A stretch of 64,000 nt of DNA from assembly GCA_009377495.1 (NCBI GenBank), contig WHTZ01000027.1:1-64000 (forward strand). The letters are read 5' to 3'. Below are positions 8,439 to 18,996 of this stretch, piece after piece (the stretch's first letter is position 1; the number at the start of each line of letters is the position of its first letter). This DNA is from Luteitalea sp. Lineage in GTDB: Bacteria > Acidobacteriota > Vicinamibacteria > Vicinamibacterales > Vicinamibacteraceae. The notes under the pieces are model-generated. The model was not told the origin of the DNA, ran no database searches, and saw only the letters and a list, made by a program, of their open reading frames with translations. Position numbers and translations under genes: made by a program.

Positions 8439-9940
8439 TCACCGCCCGCCCGTCGCCTCGGCGAGGCCGCGCGCGGCGGCCTCGGACGTCGGATCAACGG
8501 CCAGCGCCTCGGCGAAGTGCCGGGCTGCGGCAGCGCGGTCACCCGACTCGAGCTCGAGCTCACCCAAGTTCGCGTAGGTGACTGGATCGCGTGGGTCTGC
8601 TTCGAGCGACGTCCGAAACGCACGCCGCGCGGCGTCGCGACGCCCGAGGCTCGCCAAGCTGGCACCGAGCAAGTTCTGAGCTCTGGCGTGACCTGGGCTG
8701 CGAGCCACGAGCTCGCTCGCCTCCCTGGCTGCGAGGTCGGGCCGACCCTCCATGAACAGCAACGTGCCGGCATAATAACGCGTGCCCTCCGTGTCCGGCG
8801 CTTCAGTCTGCAGCCTGGCCACCACCGGTCGGAGCCGTTCGGCATCGCCGAGGTCGGCGACGACCGACGCAGTTGCTCGAGCGCAGCGACGTTTCGCGCG
8901 TCACCCTCGATCACCGAGAGCGGGAGACGAACGGCTTCGTCGTACGCGCCTCGATCCGCGAGCAGCTTGGAAAGGGCCAGCTTCGCGGCGACCCGCGTCG
9001 AGCCCGCCGAGAGATCGCAGAGCAGCGCCTCGGCACGCGAGATCGAGCCTGCGCGAGCCGCGGCGCGCAGCAGTCCCTCGAGCGCTCGGACGTCATCAGG
9101 ATCCATGGTCAGCGCCCGCGTGAAGTCCTCGAGCGCCGGCTGATAGCCGGCCGCGTCCATGAGCATCCACCCACGATTCCGCCAGGCCTCGGCGGATGCC
9201 GCGTCCAGGGCGTGCGCCACATCCGTGGGACGCGCGACCGCGCCGGCCAGTTCACGGAGCACGGCCGCATTGTCGTTGGTGTTGCGCGCGAGGACCGTCC
9301 GCGGCCCAGAGAACTCGAGGGCTGCCCGATCATCTGTTTGCACCGCCGCATTGGTTACCCATCCGGCCAGAGCGGGGCCGTCGGCGATGAACAGCGAGAG
9401 GATGCTGAAAGGGTCGTGCGCACCCACGCCAGCGAGATCGTCGGCGACACCGGGACGTCCCCAATGGTCGGCGATCCCGCGCAGTCGTGGTGTGAGCGGT
9501 TCGGTCGATCCAACGAGAAGCACGTCGCTGTCGCCGACCAGCCAGAGCGTGCCGTCCGGGAAGATGGAGAGAAACGTGGCGACGATAGACACGAGGTCGC
9601 TGGCGCTGATGTCATAGGTGTGTGCCCACTGGCACAGCAGACCGCCGGGCGCGAGCCGCGCGCGGGCCTGGTGCGCGGGTCGGCGAGCGCGCGGTGATTC
9701 TCAGCTTCGAAGAACCGCGATGCCTCGACCACCTCCGGTGAGATTTCGAGGATGGTTGCGTGCTCGATGGGGTGCCGGAGCGCCGATCCGAGTGTGACGC
9801 CGCTCCCCAAGCCGATGATCGCAACGTCTTTCGGATTGGGATGGAGCAGCAGCGGCAGGTGGGCGAGTAGGCGTTGCGTGAGCATGTCGCCGGCATTCGA
9901 CGCGTCCACCTTGCCGTCGATGGCCAAGGACCTCGTGCCC
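8439..9940 (-). pseudogene. Broken spermidine-synthase-like/TPR protein
   Basis: Three frames together spell one protein family. From about 9935 down, the frame reads AIDGKVDASNAGDML, LLAHLPLLLHPNP and GLGSGVTLG (the SAM-binding loop of spermidine-synthase-like domains), ending at LADPRTR. Homology resumes in another frame near 9655 with LAPGGLLCQWAHTYDIS and runs through PDGTLWLVGDSDVLLVG into TPR helices. A second shift near 8870 (ALEQL to ASVVADLGDAERLRP) is consistent with one lost base, and the last TPRs end at 8439. The stretch between the first two pieces, expected to be some 45-50 residues and to carry the catalytic region, is missing. The 5' end is cut where an opposite-strand permease fragment begins. 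Real decay and assembly error are both possible. Confidence 0.75.
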
Positions 9941-11271
9941 TCGCCAGCAGCCTGATCTTCGGCGTGGTCCCCGCATGGCGCGCCACCCGGCAGTCCACGC
10001 AGGATGGCTTGCGCGGCGGCCGCAGCGGCGGCATGGGCGCGTCGCGCGATCGGCTGCGCAGCGCGCTCGTCGCGGCAGAGGTCGCGCTGGCGCTGCTGCT
10101 GCTCGTGGGATCAGGTCTGTTGATTCGCACCGCGCTGGCACTCGACGCGGTCGATCCGGGCTTCGATCCCCGCGGCCTGCTGAGCGCGCGCGTGTCACTG
10201 CCGCGCGACGATTACCTGGAGGACACGCGCGTGCGGCAGACGCTGGAGCGCATGGTCGAGGAGACGCGGGCGATGCCGGGCGTGACGAGCGCCGCGGTCG
10301 TCTCGCAGGTCCCCCTCAGCTCGGGCGGCAACAGCAACGGATTGATCCCCGAAGGGCGCGAGATGAGTATCAGGTCCGTGATCCTCAGCCAGCTTCGCCT
10401 CGTGTCGCCCGGATATCTCCAGACGATGCGGATTCCGCTGAGGGAAGGGCGTGACTTCACCGATCGGGACCGCCGGGGCGCACAGAAGGTGATGATCGTC
10501 AGCGAGGCGCTCGCGCGGCAGGCATGGCCGAACGAGAGCGCGATCGGCAAACGCATCGCCTGTTGCGAGGCGGGACCACGCGGATTACGCGATCCCGTCT
10601 TCAAGGTCGTCGTGGGCGTAGCGGCCGACGTGCGGTGGAGGGGCCTGGCGCGGGCGCCGGCCCCCGAGTTCTATCTGCCCATCGCGCAGGCCCCCTCGAA
10701 TCCGCCGGGCGCGGCCTGGGACTGGGTTGACCGCACGATGTACATCGTGGCGCGCACGCCGGGCGATCCGGTGGCGCTGCACGGCGGCATGACGCGCGTG
10801 CTGCGCGGGATCGATCCGACGCTGCCGCTGTTCAACATCCAGACGATGGAGGAGCGGATGCAGGGGGCGATGGCGACGTCCCGCTTCAACACCGTGCTGC
10901 TGACGGCGCTGGGCGTGATGGGGCTGGTGCTGGCGGCGGTCGGCATCTACGGCGTGATCGCGTGCTTCGTGAGTCAGCGGACGCAGGAGATCGGCGTGCG
11001 GCTGGCGCTCGGTGCCGCGCCGGCGGATGTGATCCGGCTAGTGATCCGTCAGGCGCTGAAGCCCGTGCTGGTCGGACTCGTGGTCGGCGTCGTCGGCGCG
11101 ATCGCGGCGAGCGATCTGTTGAGCGCGCAGCTGTACGGTGTCACGCCACGCGATCCCCTCACGATCATGGTCGTCAGCGTGGCATTCGTGCTGGTGGCCA
11201 TCCTTGCGAGCTGGGCTCCCGCCCGCCGAGCCGCGCGTGTCGATCCCACGCGCGCCCTGAGCTCGGCCTAG
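9941..11271 (+). pseudogene. C-terminal half of an ADOP permease, 5' truncated
   Basis: Homology starts abruptly with ASSLIFGVVPAWRATR, which is the middle of an ADOP permease (compare STLLFGLVPALHASR in the paralogue at 525-3005). It then continues with a membrane segment (VALALLLLVGSGLLIRTA), the second periplasmic domain (SPGYLQTMRIPLREGRDF, ESAIGKRI) and the terminal FtsX block (VSQRTQEIGVRLALGAAP), stopping at 11271. The first half, some 400 residues, is absent. The roughly 20 codons before the homology are antisense to the neighbouring spermidine-synthase remnant. The fragment would lack its N-terminal membrane module and is unlikely to work on its own. Confidence 0.8.
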
Positions 11272-11307
11272 CTTCAGCCGCTCAGATTCGGCCCTTCCGC
11301 ATCGTGG

Positions 11308-13986
11308 CTACGGATCGAGCCTGCGCATCGGAATAAGCGCGATGGGGCCGAGAAGTCCGGACGGCTCGATCTTCCAGTTGGAAGCATCGAAGGGCTCGTA
11401 GCGGATGTTCACGAAATTGATCTCGCGCATGATCTTCCAGCGCTCGCCGCGACGATCCATATCGCGGATGCGGTTGGCGGCGGTGTTGGTCACCTCGAGC
11501 TCGAGCACGTTTCTACCCGGCCTGAGGTAGTCGCCCACCCGCACCTTGAACGGGAGGCTCCAAGCGGTTGCGACTTCGCAACCGTTGAGTCGCACCCGCG
11601 CGGTTTCGCGCACGTCGCCGAGATCGAGCACCCAGTCCTCGGCCTGCTGCGCGGGCATGTCGAGCTCGATGCCGTAGCGTGCCGTGCCGCCGAAGCGCTC
11701 GGCCTCACCGCCGCCCAGCTCGGTCCACGATTTGAGCTCTGTCGTTTGGATGCGGGGCGGCAGGACCGGACCGCCATCGACGAACTCGATGGTCCAGGTG
11801 CCCGTCACCGTGACACGCTCGCCCGACGAGGCCAGGTACGTCCAGTCTTGTCCGTGCGGCCGGCCACGCGCGCGCGTGCGCAGCACGAACGACTCGCCCG
11901 GCTCGATCGTCAAGTACACCTGCGCGCGCCCGTCCTCACCCTGCCGCATCGCCGCAACCCCCATCGTACCGTCGAGGGGATTGAGGAGCGTCGCCGACTG
12001 CGCCGGGACACCGAGCGCAACCCAGCCATCGAGCGCGTCCGCCGAAAGGTTCGCGAGGAAATAGTCGTGGCCGAATTCGCTCTCGCGTCGGATGAACCCG
12101 ACGCCGGTCTTCGCGATAGGCTCGCGCGGCACGTTCTTGTGCTGCAGCGCCGCGAACACGTCGCCTCGGATCAGCTCACCCCGCCCGGTGTGAAACTCGT
12201 CGATGCCGGCGCCCCGGTTTCTCTGAAACGAGAAACCGCGCATCAGACGTTGGAGCTCGGCCCGGCGCTGCTCGAGCCGTCCGTAACCAGGGACGTCCCT
12301 GGGGAGCTCGGCAAAGATCACCATCGCGCCATTGCGCGCCAGCTCCGCAATCTGCTGAACGGTTTCCAAGGGCATGAGGCTAGCCGCGGGCACGACCAGC
12401 ACCCGGTAACGATTCCCAGGCGTGATCAAGTGTGCGCCTTCGGCACGTGTCTGCATCACTTGATCGTCGGAGACATAGTCGAAGGCGTAACCGGCCTCGT
12501 CGAGCTGTCTCGCCAGCTTGCCCACGGCTTCGTCGACGATGAAGCCGACGTCGTGGACGGTGAGCTGCTTCTCGAGTCCTTCAGGGTCGTTCCAGATGTC
12601 GTGGATCGGCCAGTAGAGCAAGATGTCGTTGTCGGGGCGACCTCGCTGGAGAATCGACTGCACCCGTTCCACGTATTGGTTGAGCGCCGCGAAATCGTTC
12701 CACCAGGTGTTGCTCGGGTTGAACTGCGTGGATGCATAGAACAGCCAACCGGGCCAGGGCGCGTCCTGCGGCGAATAAACTGTGCCGTGATAGAAGACGT
12801 GGTTGATGCCATCGAGCAGCACGCGATCGAGCTCGGGCTTCACGTAAGCGAGCGCCACCTTCCAGTGTTCGCGCAGCCAAGTGGCCGTCTCGCTCGAGGT
12901 GAGCTGCCGACCCATGACGTGTGCAGCCGACGAGGACATCCGGCTCACGATGGGCTCCGGCAGGTCCTGGTCGTGACGGACGGCGGCGGGATCGCGCCGC
13001 AAACCTGGAATGGGGAACGGCGTGGACCCGAAGACCTCTGTCTCCGGAATGTCGACGGCAGCGTAGAGGTCGAGCAGGTTGGCAGGTGCGCCGTGCGATT
13101 GGTTGCGGATGATGAACCCGTGTTCGTGTGACCACTCGGCCCAGGCGCGAAGAAAGTCGAGGTGTAGTCGAGACAGGGTTGCGCGATAGTCGCTCTTGAT
13201 CCGTCCCAGCGTCTCCGGCTCCATCGTCTTGTCACCGACGAGCTCGGCCGCAAACTGCTGGACGTCGTAGCCGTGCATCTCACGAAAGACCACGGGGAGG
13301 CGGTCGGTCCAATTGGCGCCGTAGTACTCGAACGAATCGTGGAACTGCCCGCGAATGAGGTTGCGGGGCACTTGGGCCAAGGCGCGGTCGAACGGTTCGA
13401 GGTAGCGCCGCAACGCCTCTGGCGAGTATGGGTCGACGACCAGGCCCTCGCCGCCAGGCGCCGCGCGCTTGACCATCATGCGGGTCGACTCGCCGACGAG
13501 TCGGCCGTTACGCATCACCGCCTGCGTGCTCGAGTCGGCGTCGGTTACCCTCGGCCCGCCAAAGGGCCATCCGGTTCCGGTGGCCATGTCCACGCCGAGA
13601 CCGAGGCGCTGAGCTTCACGCCCCACGTGCTCGAGCATTTCCATGTAGCTTGGCGTGAGGAACTCGATGTAGCGGTCCTCATCGCCGCGCGCGCCGTAAA
13701 TCGGCGTGATCTCGACGCCGCCGATGCCCGCCGCCGCGAGCTGTTCGAGCTGCCAGGTGAGATTCTCCTTGTCCACGGCGCTGCCCGGCCACCACCAGCG
13801 CGTCCAAGGTTTTTCCGTGTTCTGCGCGAGCGGCCCGCTGGGGGGCGTTGGATCGAGCTGGCGCGTCTGCGCCATCGCCTGCACAGGCCGACCGGGCCCG
13901 CGGCCCAGCGCAGAAGAGAAGACGGGCCAGACGAGCGATAGACGCAAAGCCTCGCGGCGTGTGAGGAGGACAAGGTGGTTAGGCAT
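11308..13986 (-). CDS. GH106-type glycoside hydrolase (putative alpha-L-rhamnosidase)
   Basis: An 892-residue enzyme. After a twin-arginine-like leader (TRREALRLSLVW) it shows the GH106-style opening PWTRWWWPGSAVDKENL, a barrel with GVEITPIYG and GTGWPFGGP, and conserved-looking stretches RNLIRGQFHDSFEYYGANW, HGFIIRNQSHGAPANLLD and DIPETEVFG. A C-terminal beta-sandwich carries a galactose-binding-like segment with LDLGDVRETARVRLNG and NVLELEVTNTAANRIRD. Length and order fit bacterial GH106 proteins, which remove terminal L-rhamnose from plant polysaccharides and glycosides; the specificity here is inferred. There is only a weak ribosome binding site before the ATG at 13986. It lies 72 bases after the Gfo/Idh/MocA gene on the same strand and may be co-transcribed. 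Confidence 0.78.
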   Translation of the reverse strand: MPNHLVLLTRREALRLSLVWPVFSSALGRGPGRPVQAMAQTRQLDPTPPSGPLAQNTEKPWTRWWWPGSAVDKENLTWQLEQLAAAGIGGVEITPIYGARGDEDRYIEFLTPSYMEMLEHVGREAQRLGLGVDMATGTGWPFGGPRVTDADSSTQAVMRNGRLVGESTRMMVKRAAPGGEGLVVDPYSPEALRRYLEPFDRALAQVPRNLIRGQFHDSFEYYGANWTDRLPVVFREMHGYDVQQFAAELVGDKTMEPETLGRIKSDYRATLSRLHLDFLRAWAEWSHEHGFIIRNQSHGAPANLLDLYAAVDIPETEVFGSTPFPIPGLRRDPAAVRHDQDLPEPIVSRMSSSAAHVMGRQLTSSETATWLREHWKVALAYVKPELDRVLLDGINHVFYHGTVYSPQDAPWPGWLFYASTQFNPSNTWWNDFAALNQYVERVQSILQRGRPDNDILLYWPIHDIWNDPEGLEKQLTVHDVGFIVDEAVGKLARQLDEAGYAFDYVSDDQVMQTRAEGAHLITPGNRYRVLVVPAASLMPLETVQQIAELARNGAMVIFAELPRDVPGYGRLEQRRAELQRLMRGFSFQRNRGAGIDEFHTGRGELIRGDVFAALQHKNVPREPIAKTGVGFIRRESEFGHDYFLANLSADALDGWVALGVPAQSATLLNPLDGTMGVAAMRQGEDGRAQVYLTIEPGESFVLRTRARGRPHGQDWTYLASSGERVTVTGTWTIEFVDGGPVLPPRIQTTELKSWTELGGGEAERFGGTARYGIELDMPAQQAEDWVLDLGDVRETARVRLNGCEVATAWSLPFKVRVGDYLRPGRNVLELEVTNTAANRIRDMDRRGERWKIMREINFVNIRYEPFDASNWKIEPSGLLGPIALIPMRRLDP

Positions 13987-14058
13987 GCCTGCAGGGCGAC
14001 ATCTAACCCGACGGAGCGCAGCACGTTCACCACGGGCTGTTGCCCCGGCGATTTCGAT

Positions 14059-15423
<1,365 letters not shown>

Positions 15424-15472
15424 GGTGACCTCGTTCTATGCTAGAAGTGTCACGTCGCGCAAGTCCCTAGCC

Positions 15473-15949
15473 ATGCTCACCCATGCAGTTGCTGCCGGTC
15501 TCCTCCTGTGGTTGGTGGCGCCCGGTCCCGTGCATGCTCAGGGTTCCCCTCCCGCGGCCGCGGCACAAGCCATTCGTACCATTCGCACGCTGCTCGACGA
15601 TCAGGTTGCCGCCTGGAATCGCGGCGACCTCGACGGCTTCATGGCCGGTTACTGGAAGAGCCCGGATCTCGTCTTTACCTCCGAGGCGCAGGTTCGCCGC
15701 GGATGGCAGGCCACCTATGATCGCTATCGCAAGCGTTACGGCGGTGAGCCCGAGACGATGGGGAACGTGGCTTTCGAGGATCTCGAGATCACGATGCTCG
15801 GTGCGGATGCCGCCTGGGTGCTCGGCCGCTGGCGCCTTACGAGGAATGGACACCGGTCCGGTGGCGTCTTCACGCTCGTGCTCCGTCGCTTCAACGAGGG
15901 CTGGCGCATCGTCCACGACCACACCAGTGTTGAAGGGGCAAAGGGGTAG
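15473..15949 (+). CDS. Exported SnoaL/DUF4440-like protein (NTF2 fold)
   Basis: A 158-residue protein with a signal peptide (VAAGLLLWLVAPGPVHAQG) and an NTF2-like domain: the helix TLLDDQVAAWNRGDLDGFMAGY, then SPDLVFTSEAQVRRGW, a central strand pair, and the terminal FNEGWRIVHDHTSV. That C-terminal W-R-I-V-H-D-H-T pattern is typical of the SnoaL/DUF4440 group. Members either bind small hydrophobic molecules or act as minor isomerases/hydrolases; no function can be assigned here. I chose the ATG at 15473 because it gives a proper signal peptide; the frame is open 31 codons earlier. There is no clear ribosome binding site. Confidence 0.8.
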   Translation: MLTHAVAAGLLLWLVAPGPVHAQGSPPAAAAQAIRTIRTLLDDQVAAWNRGDLDGFMAGYWKSPDLVFTSEAQVRRGWQATYDRYRKRYGGEPETMGNVAFEDLEITMLGADAAWVLGRWRLTRNGHRSGGVFTLVLRRFNEGWRIVHDHTSVEGAKG

Positions 15950-16006
15950 ACTTTCGCTTTCGATGAATTGTGAAGCGTTCGAAACTTTGAAGTTCGGGAG
16001 GTCAGG

Positions 16007-16930
16007 ATGGGCTGGAATCGCCGGGAGTTTCTCACGGGCTCGACGCTGGCCATCGTCGGCAGCACGCTACGGCCTACTACCCTGTGGGCCCAACAGCCAC
16101 AGGCCGTCTCAACGAAGTTTCAAGATCTACGCGGTAACGTGGGCATCTTCACCGGCTCGGGCGGCACCATCGGTTGGTACCTCGCGGACGATGGCCTGGT
16201 CGTGATCGACAGTCAGTTTCCGGACACCGCGAAAGCGTGTCTCGAAGGTCTGCGCAAGAAATCTGAGCGAGAGATCGATGCGCTCATCAACACCCACCAT
16301 CACGGTGACCACACGGCCGGCAATGAAGTGTTCCGTCCTGCCGCAAAGAAGATTGTGGCGCACGCGCGCGTGCCGGACTTGTTGAAGAAGCAAGGGGCGG
16401 CAGAAGACCCACCGACCGAGCCCACCCTGTCCGACACCTCGTTCGACGAGACCTGGACGCTCGACCTCGGCCCGGAGAGTGTCTCGGTCAAGCACTATGG
16501 GCCGGGGCACACCGGTGGAGACGCCGTGATCACCTTCGAGAAGGCGAATGTGGTGCACATGGGCGATCTGATGTTCAACCACCTGCATCCCTTTGTCGAT
16601 CTGCCTGCGGGTGCGTCGATTCAGGGATGGATGGACCAGTTGGGCAAGGCGGTCGACGACCATGACGCTGACACGATCTACATCTTTGGGCATGCCAAGC
16701 CAGACCTGCCTGCCACGGGGCCGAAGGCAGACCTCCTTGCGTTCCGTGACTACCTCAGCGCCGTGCTCGAGCACGTCCAGAAGGGCATTGAGGCCGGACG
16801 CTCGAAGGAGGACATCACGAAGCTCGACACGCTGCCGACGTTCGAGGACTACGCGGACATCAAGACGCCGCGCATCACGCTGACGCTCGCGTTGGTGCTG
16901 GGCTGGGCTTACGACGAGCTGGCCGACTGA
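16007..16930 (+). CDS. Tat-exported metallo-beta-lactamase-fold hydrolase
   Basis: A 307-residue MBL-fold enzyme. The signal reads NRREFLTGSTLAIVG (twin-arginine type). The metal site is complete: INTHHHGDHTAGN (H-x-H-x-D-H), a later H in YGPGHTGGDAV, D in VHMGDLMFN and H in FGHAKPDL. The C-terminal region ends in LALVLGWAYDELAD. Relatives include hydrolases of lactones, thioesters and cyclic compounds, so the substrate stays open. GGGAGGTCAGG precedes the ATG. It lies 57 bases after the SnoaL-like gene and upstream of a large palindromic element. Confidence 0.85.
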   Translation: MGWNRREFLTGSTLAIVGSTLRPTTLWAQQPQAVSTKFQDLRGNVGIFTGSGGTIGWYLADDGLVVIDSQFPDTAKACLEGLRKKSEREIDALINTHHHGDHTAGNEVFRPAAKKIVAHARVPDLLKKQGAAEDPPTEPTLSDTSFDETWTLDLGPESVSVKHYGPGHTGGDAVITFEKANVVHMGDLMFNHLHPFVDLPAGASIQGWMDQLGKAVDDHDADTIYIFGHAKPDLPATGPKADLLAFRDYLSAVLEHVQKGIEAGRSKEDITKLDTLPTFEDYADIKTPRITLTLALVLGWAYDELAD

Positions 16931-16996
16931 AAGGTCCACAGCGGTTGGCACGCGCCGCGCGCCCTAGGTGCGCGGTAGCCCGACACCCATTTCACA

Positions 16997-17149
16997 GGGT
17001 GCTTAACGGAAATGGGGGTCGCGAGATCTGGAGGGTCGAAAAAGGGGACAGGCCCCTTTTCGAGAACCAACGCCGACGAAAAAGGGGCCTGTCCCCTTTT
17101 TCTCCATCGTTCTGGCGATCGTCGTGACCCGCGTTTCCGTTCAGCACCC
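16997..17149. repeat. Nested inverted-repeat element (REP/MITE-like)
   Basis: This 153-base element folds back on itself. Outer arms are GGGTGCTTAACGGAAA (16997-17012) and the complement of GTTTCCGTTCAGCACCC (17133-17149). Inner arms are AAAAAGGGGACAGGCCCC (17039-17056) and its complement ending at 17101; each inner arm is itself nearly self-complementary. The stretch 16931-17258 contains no gene: it holds this element and the operator at 17167-17194. A shorter related piece sits at 42513-42531. No transposase is nearby, so mobilisation in trans is an inference. Confidence 0.7.
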
Positions 17150-17166
17150 GGCTACGCCCAGAAGGT

Positions 17167-17194
17167 GTTGCGTATAGAGCAATGAATTGTGCAT
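17167..17194 (+). promoter_or_regulatory. Putative IclR operator, site A
   Basis: GTTGCGTATAGAGCAAT is followed after five bases by TGTGCAT. The same TTGCGTA-N4-GCAA-N5-TGTGCA pattern occurs three more times (23002, 27817 and the complement at 28942). This site lies 65 bases upstream of the muconolactone-isomerase-like gene and is the only one oriented with TGTGCA towards the gene it most likely controls. Confidence 0.55.
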
Positions 17195-17258
17195 GATGAG
17201 GGCGAGACTCCGTCGGCCCGGTTGGAGTCAAGAACGACCGGAGGAGGACCTGGGGCGT

Positions 17259-17585
17259 ATGCAGTTCCTGACGCTAACACACCGTCACACCGACAGCTTC
17301 CCTCACGCGGAGTTTACGGCACGCGTTGAAGAGGAGGTTGAGCAGGCTCGTGTTCTGTATGGCCAAGGGTTCATTCGCCAAATCTGGCACCGTGGCGACG
17401 TCGAAGGGGCCTGTATCTTGGTGGAGGCAGATTCCGAAGCGCATGTACGAGAGAGGTTGAGCACGCTGCCACTGTTTCAGGCTGGGATGCTCAAGGTCTC
17501 GATCATCCCTCTGAAGCCCTATGCCGGGTTTCGTTCACGCAAGCCGTCGCGATATCACGTGCCCCAAGACGGCGCGAGCCGTTAG
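17259..17585 (+). CDS. Muconolactone-isomerase/YCII-like dimeric alpha-beta barrel protein
   Basis: A 108-residue protein starting MQFLTLTHRHTDSFP. The pattern of an N-terminal beta strand, a helix (EEEVEQARVLYGQGFIRQIW), strands RGDVEGACILVEAD and the end VSIIPLKPYAGF fits the ferredoxin-like fold of muconolactone delta-isomerase and related small enzymes. I took the ATG at 17259 because the frame upstream is open only by chance and a GGAGG lies at 17241-17247. It is the first gene after operator A, 22 bases before the FAH gene, so it likely takes part in the same ring or lactone breakdown route. The family call is moderate; catalytic residues are not obvious. Confidence 0.6.
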   Translation: MQFLTLTHRHTDSFPHAEFTARVEEEVEQARVLYGQGFIRQIWHRGDVEGACILVEADSEAHVRERLSTLPLFQAGMLKVSIIPLKPYAGFRSRKPSRYHVPQDGASR

Positions 17586-17607
17586 CTCTCCATTCGACGA
17601 CTATCCC

Positions 17608-18585
17608 ATGAAGCTTGCGACGTTCGAGATTCCGACCTCTGCCGGTCCGCTTCGACGCATTGGCGCGGCGATGGACGGCCGCCTGATCGACCTGGCGGCC
17701 GCGTACGCGGCGCACCTCGACCGGGCCGATCCCGGATGCGACGCGCAACGTCTGGCCGGGCTCCTCTTCCCGCCTGACATGGCGCTGTTTCTCGGATCTG
17801 GCATCCTGGGGCGGCACGCCGCCCATGAGGCCATCGAGGCGGCCGCTGTCACCGGCGAGGCCTTCGGTGCGCGTACGAGCTACGCGGCACACGAGGTTCG
17901 GCTGTTGGCGCCGCTCGCGCGTCCGCGCGTGATGCGCGACTTCCTCACGTTCGAGGGTCACATGAAGCAGGCGAGCCGGGCGCTCGGTCGTGGCGATCAG
18001 ATTCCCGCTTTGTGGTACGAGGTGCCCGCGTACTACAAAGGGGATCCGGATACGGTCGTCGGGCCGGACGCCATCGTGCCGGTGCCCCAGTACTGCGAGA
18101 AGTTCGATTTCGAGCTGGAGCTCGGGATGGTGATTGGCCGACGAGGCAAGAACATCCCGAAGTCCGAGGCGGAGGGCTACATCGCCGGCTATACGATTTG
18201 GAACGATTTCAGCGCGCGCGACCAGCAGACGCGCGAAGGCCCACTGGGCATGGGGCCGAGCAAGGCCAAGGACTTCGACGCGGGCAATGCCGTGGGGCCG
18301 TATCTGGTGACAAGCGATGAGATCGATGTGCGCCAACTGAGGATGATCGCGCGCGTCAACGGTGAGGTCTGGACAGACGCGACCAGTGCCGGGAGACAGT
18401 TCTCCTTCGCCGACCTCATCGCGCACGTCTCCCAGGCGGAGACCATCTATCCCGGCGAGCTTTGGGGCTCGGGCACCGTCACGGGTGGTTCAGGACTCGA
18501 ATTGGGCAGGTGGCTGCACCCTGGAGACGTGGTGGAGCTCGAGATCGAAGGTATCGGCACGCTCAGAAATCGCGTGGGGCCATAG
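17608..18585 (+). CDS. Fumarylacetoacetate hydrolase-family protein
   Basis: A 325-residue FAH-fold enzyme. The metal-binding acids are visible in KFDFELELGMVIG (E-x-E) and in GYTIWNDFSARDQQ (D), followed by KAKDFDAGNAVGPYLVT and the conserved C-terminal end SGLELGRWLHPGDVVELEIEG... GIGTLRNRV. The enzymes cleave carbon-carbon bonds of acylpyruvates and diketo acids, as in aromatic and deoxy-sugar-acid pathways. The N-terminal domain (MKLATFEIPTSAGPLRRIG) is the usual small FAH lid. The ATG at 17608 lacks a Shine-Dalgarno and may rely on coupling to the upstream gene. It is probably transcribed from the promoter carrying operator A. Confidence 0.85.
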   Translation: MKLATFEIPTSAGPLRRIGAAMDGRLIDLAAAYAAHLDRADPGCDAQRLAGLLFPPDMALFLGSGILGRHAAHEAIEAAAVTGEAFGARTSYAAHEVRLLAPLARPRVMRDFLTFEGHMKQASRALGRGDQIPALWYEVPAYYKGDPDTVVGPDAIVPVPQYCEKFDFELELGMVIGRRGKNIPKSEAEGYIAGYTIWNDFSARDQQTREGPLGMGPSKAKDFDAGNAVGPYLVTSDEIDVRQLRMIARVNGEVWTDATSAGRQFSFADLIAHVSQAETIYPGELWGSGTVTGGSGLELGRWLHPGDVVELEIEGIGTLRNRVGP

Positions 18586-18657
18586 CGGTTGTGAAGGCCT
18601 GCGCCACCGCAGCCTCTTTCACGCTCGGCTTCATCCAACAACAGGAGAGAGACGCTC

Positions 18658-18951
18658 ATGTATGTCGTGGCTGCGCAGTACTACGCAAAAGAGGGGAAGG
18701 CCGACGAGATTGCTGCCATTCTGCAAACGATGATTCCCATTTCACGTGCAGAGCCGGGCTGCGCGCTCTATACCGTGAACCGCTCGGTCGACGACCCGCG
18801 AAAGTTCCTCTTGTACGAGCAGTACCACGATCGATCGGGCTATGAGGCGCACATGGCCACCGCACCATTCAAGGAGAACATCCTCGGCAAGGTCGTGCCC
18901 ATGCTCGAGAGTCGCGTCAGGGACTTCTACGAGATTGTTGAGCCCGCCTGA
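18658..18951 (+). CDS. Antibiotic biosynthesis monooxygenase (ABM) domain protein
   Basis: A 97-residue single-domain protein: MYVVAAQYYAKEGKADEI, then SRAEPGCALYTVNRSVDD, FLLYEQYHDRSGYEAHMAT and FYEIVEPA. This order (strand, helix, PGC-x-x-Y strand, E-x-Y/W helix) is the ABM/YgiN ferredoxin-like fold. Family members include quinone monooxygenases and small stress enzymes. GGAGAG precedes the ATG. It lies between the FAH and aldehyde dehydrogenase genes, 72 and 45 bases away, so co-transcription and a role in oxidising a pathway intermediate are likely but unproven. Confidence 0.82.
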   Translation: MYVVAAQYYAKEGKADEIAAILQTMIPISRAEPGCALYTVNRSVDDPRKFLLYEQYHDRSGYEAHMATAPFKENILGKVVPMLESRVRDFYEIVEPA

Positions 18952-18996
18952 AGCGGAGCATTTGCCAACGAATCTCTGATTCTGGACACTAGCTCG

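Noticed and set aside
11746..13131. Plus-strand open frame of 461 codons
   Set aside because: Antisense to the GH106 gene, arginine- and histidine-rich composition and no family features.
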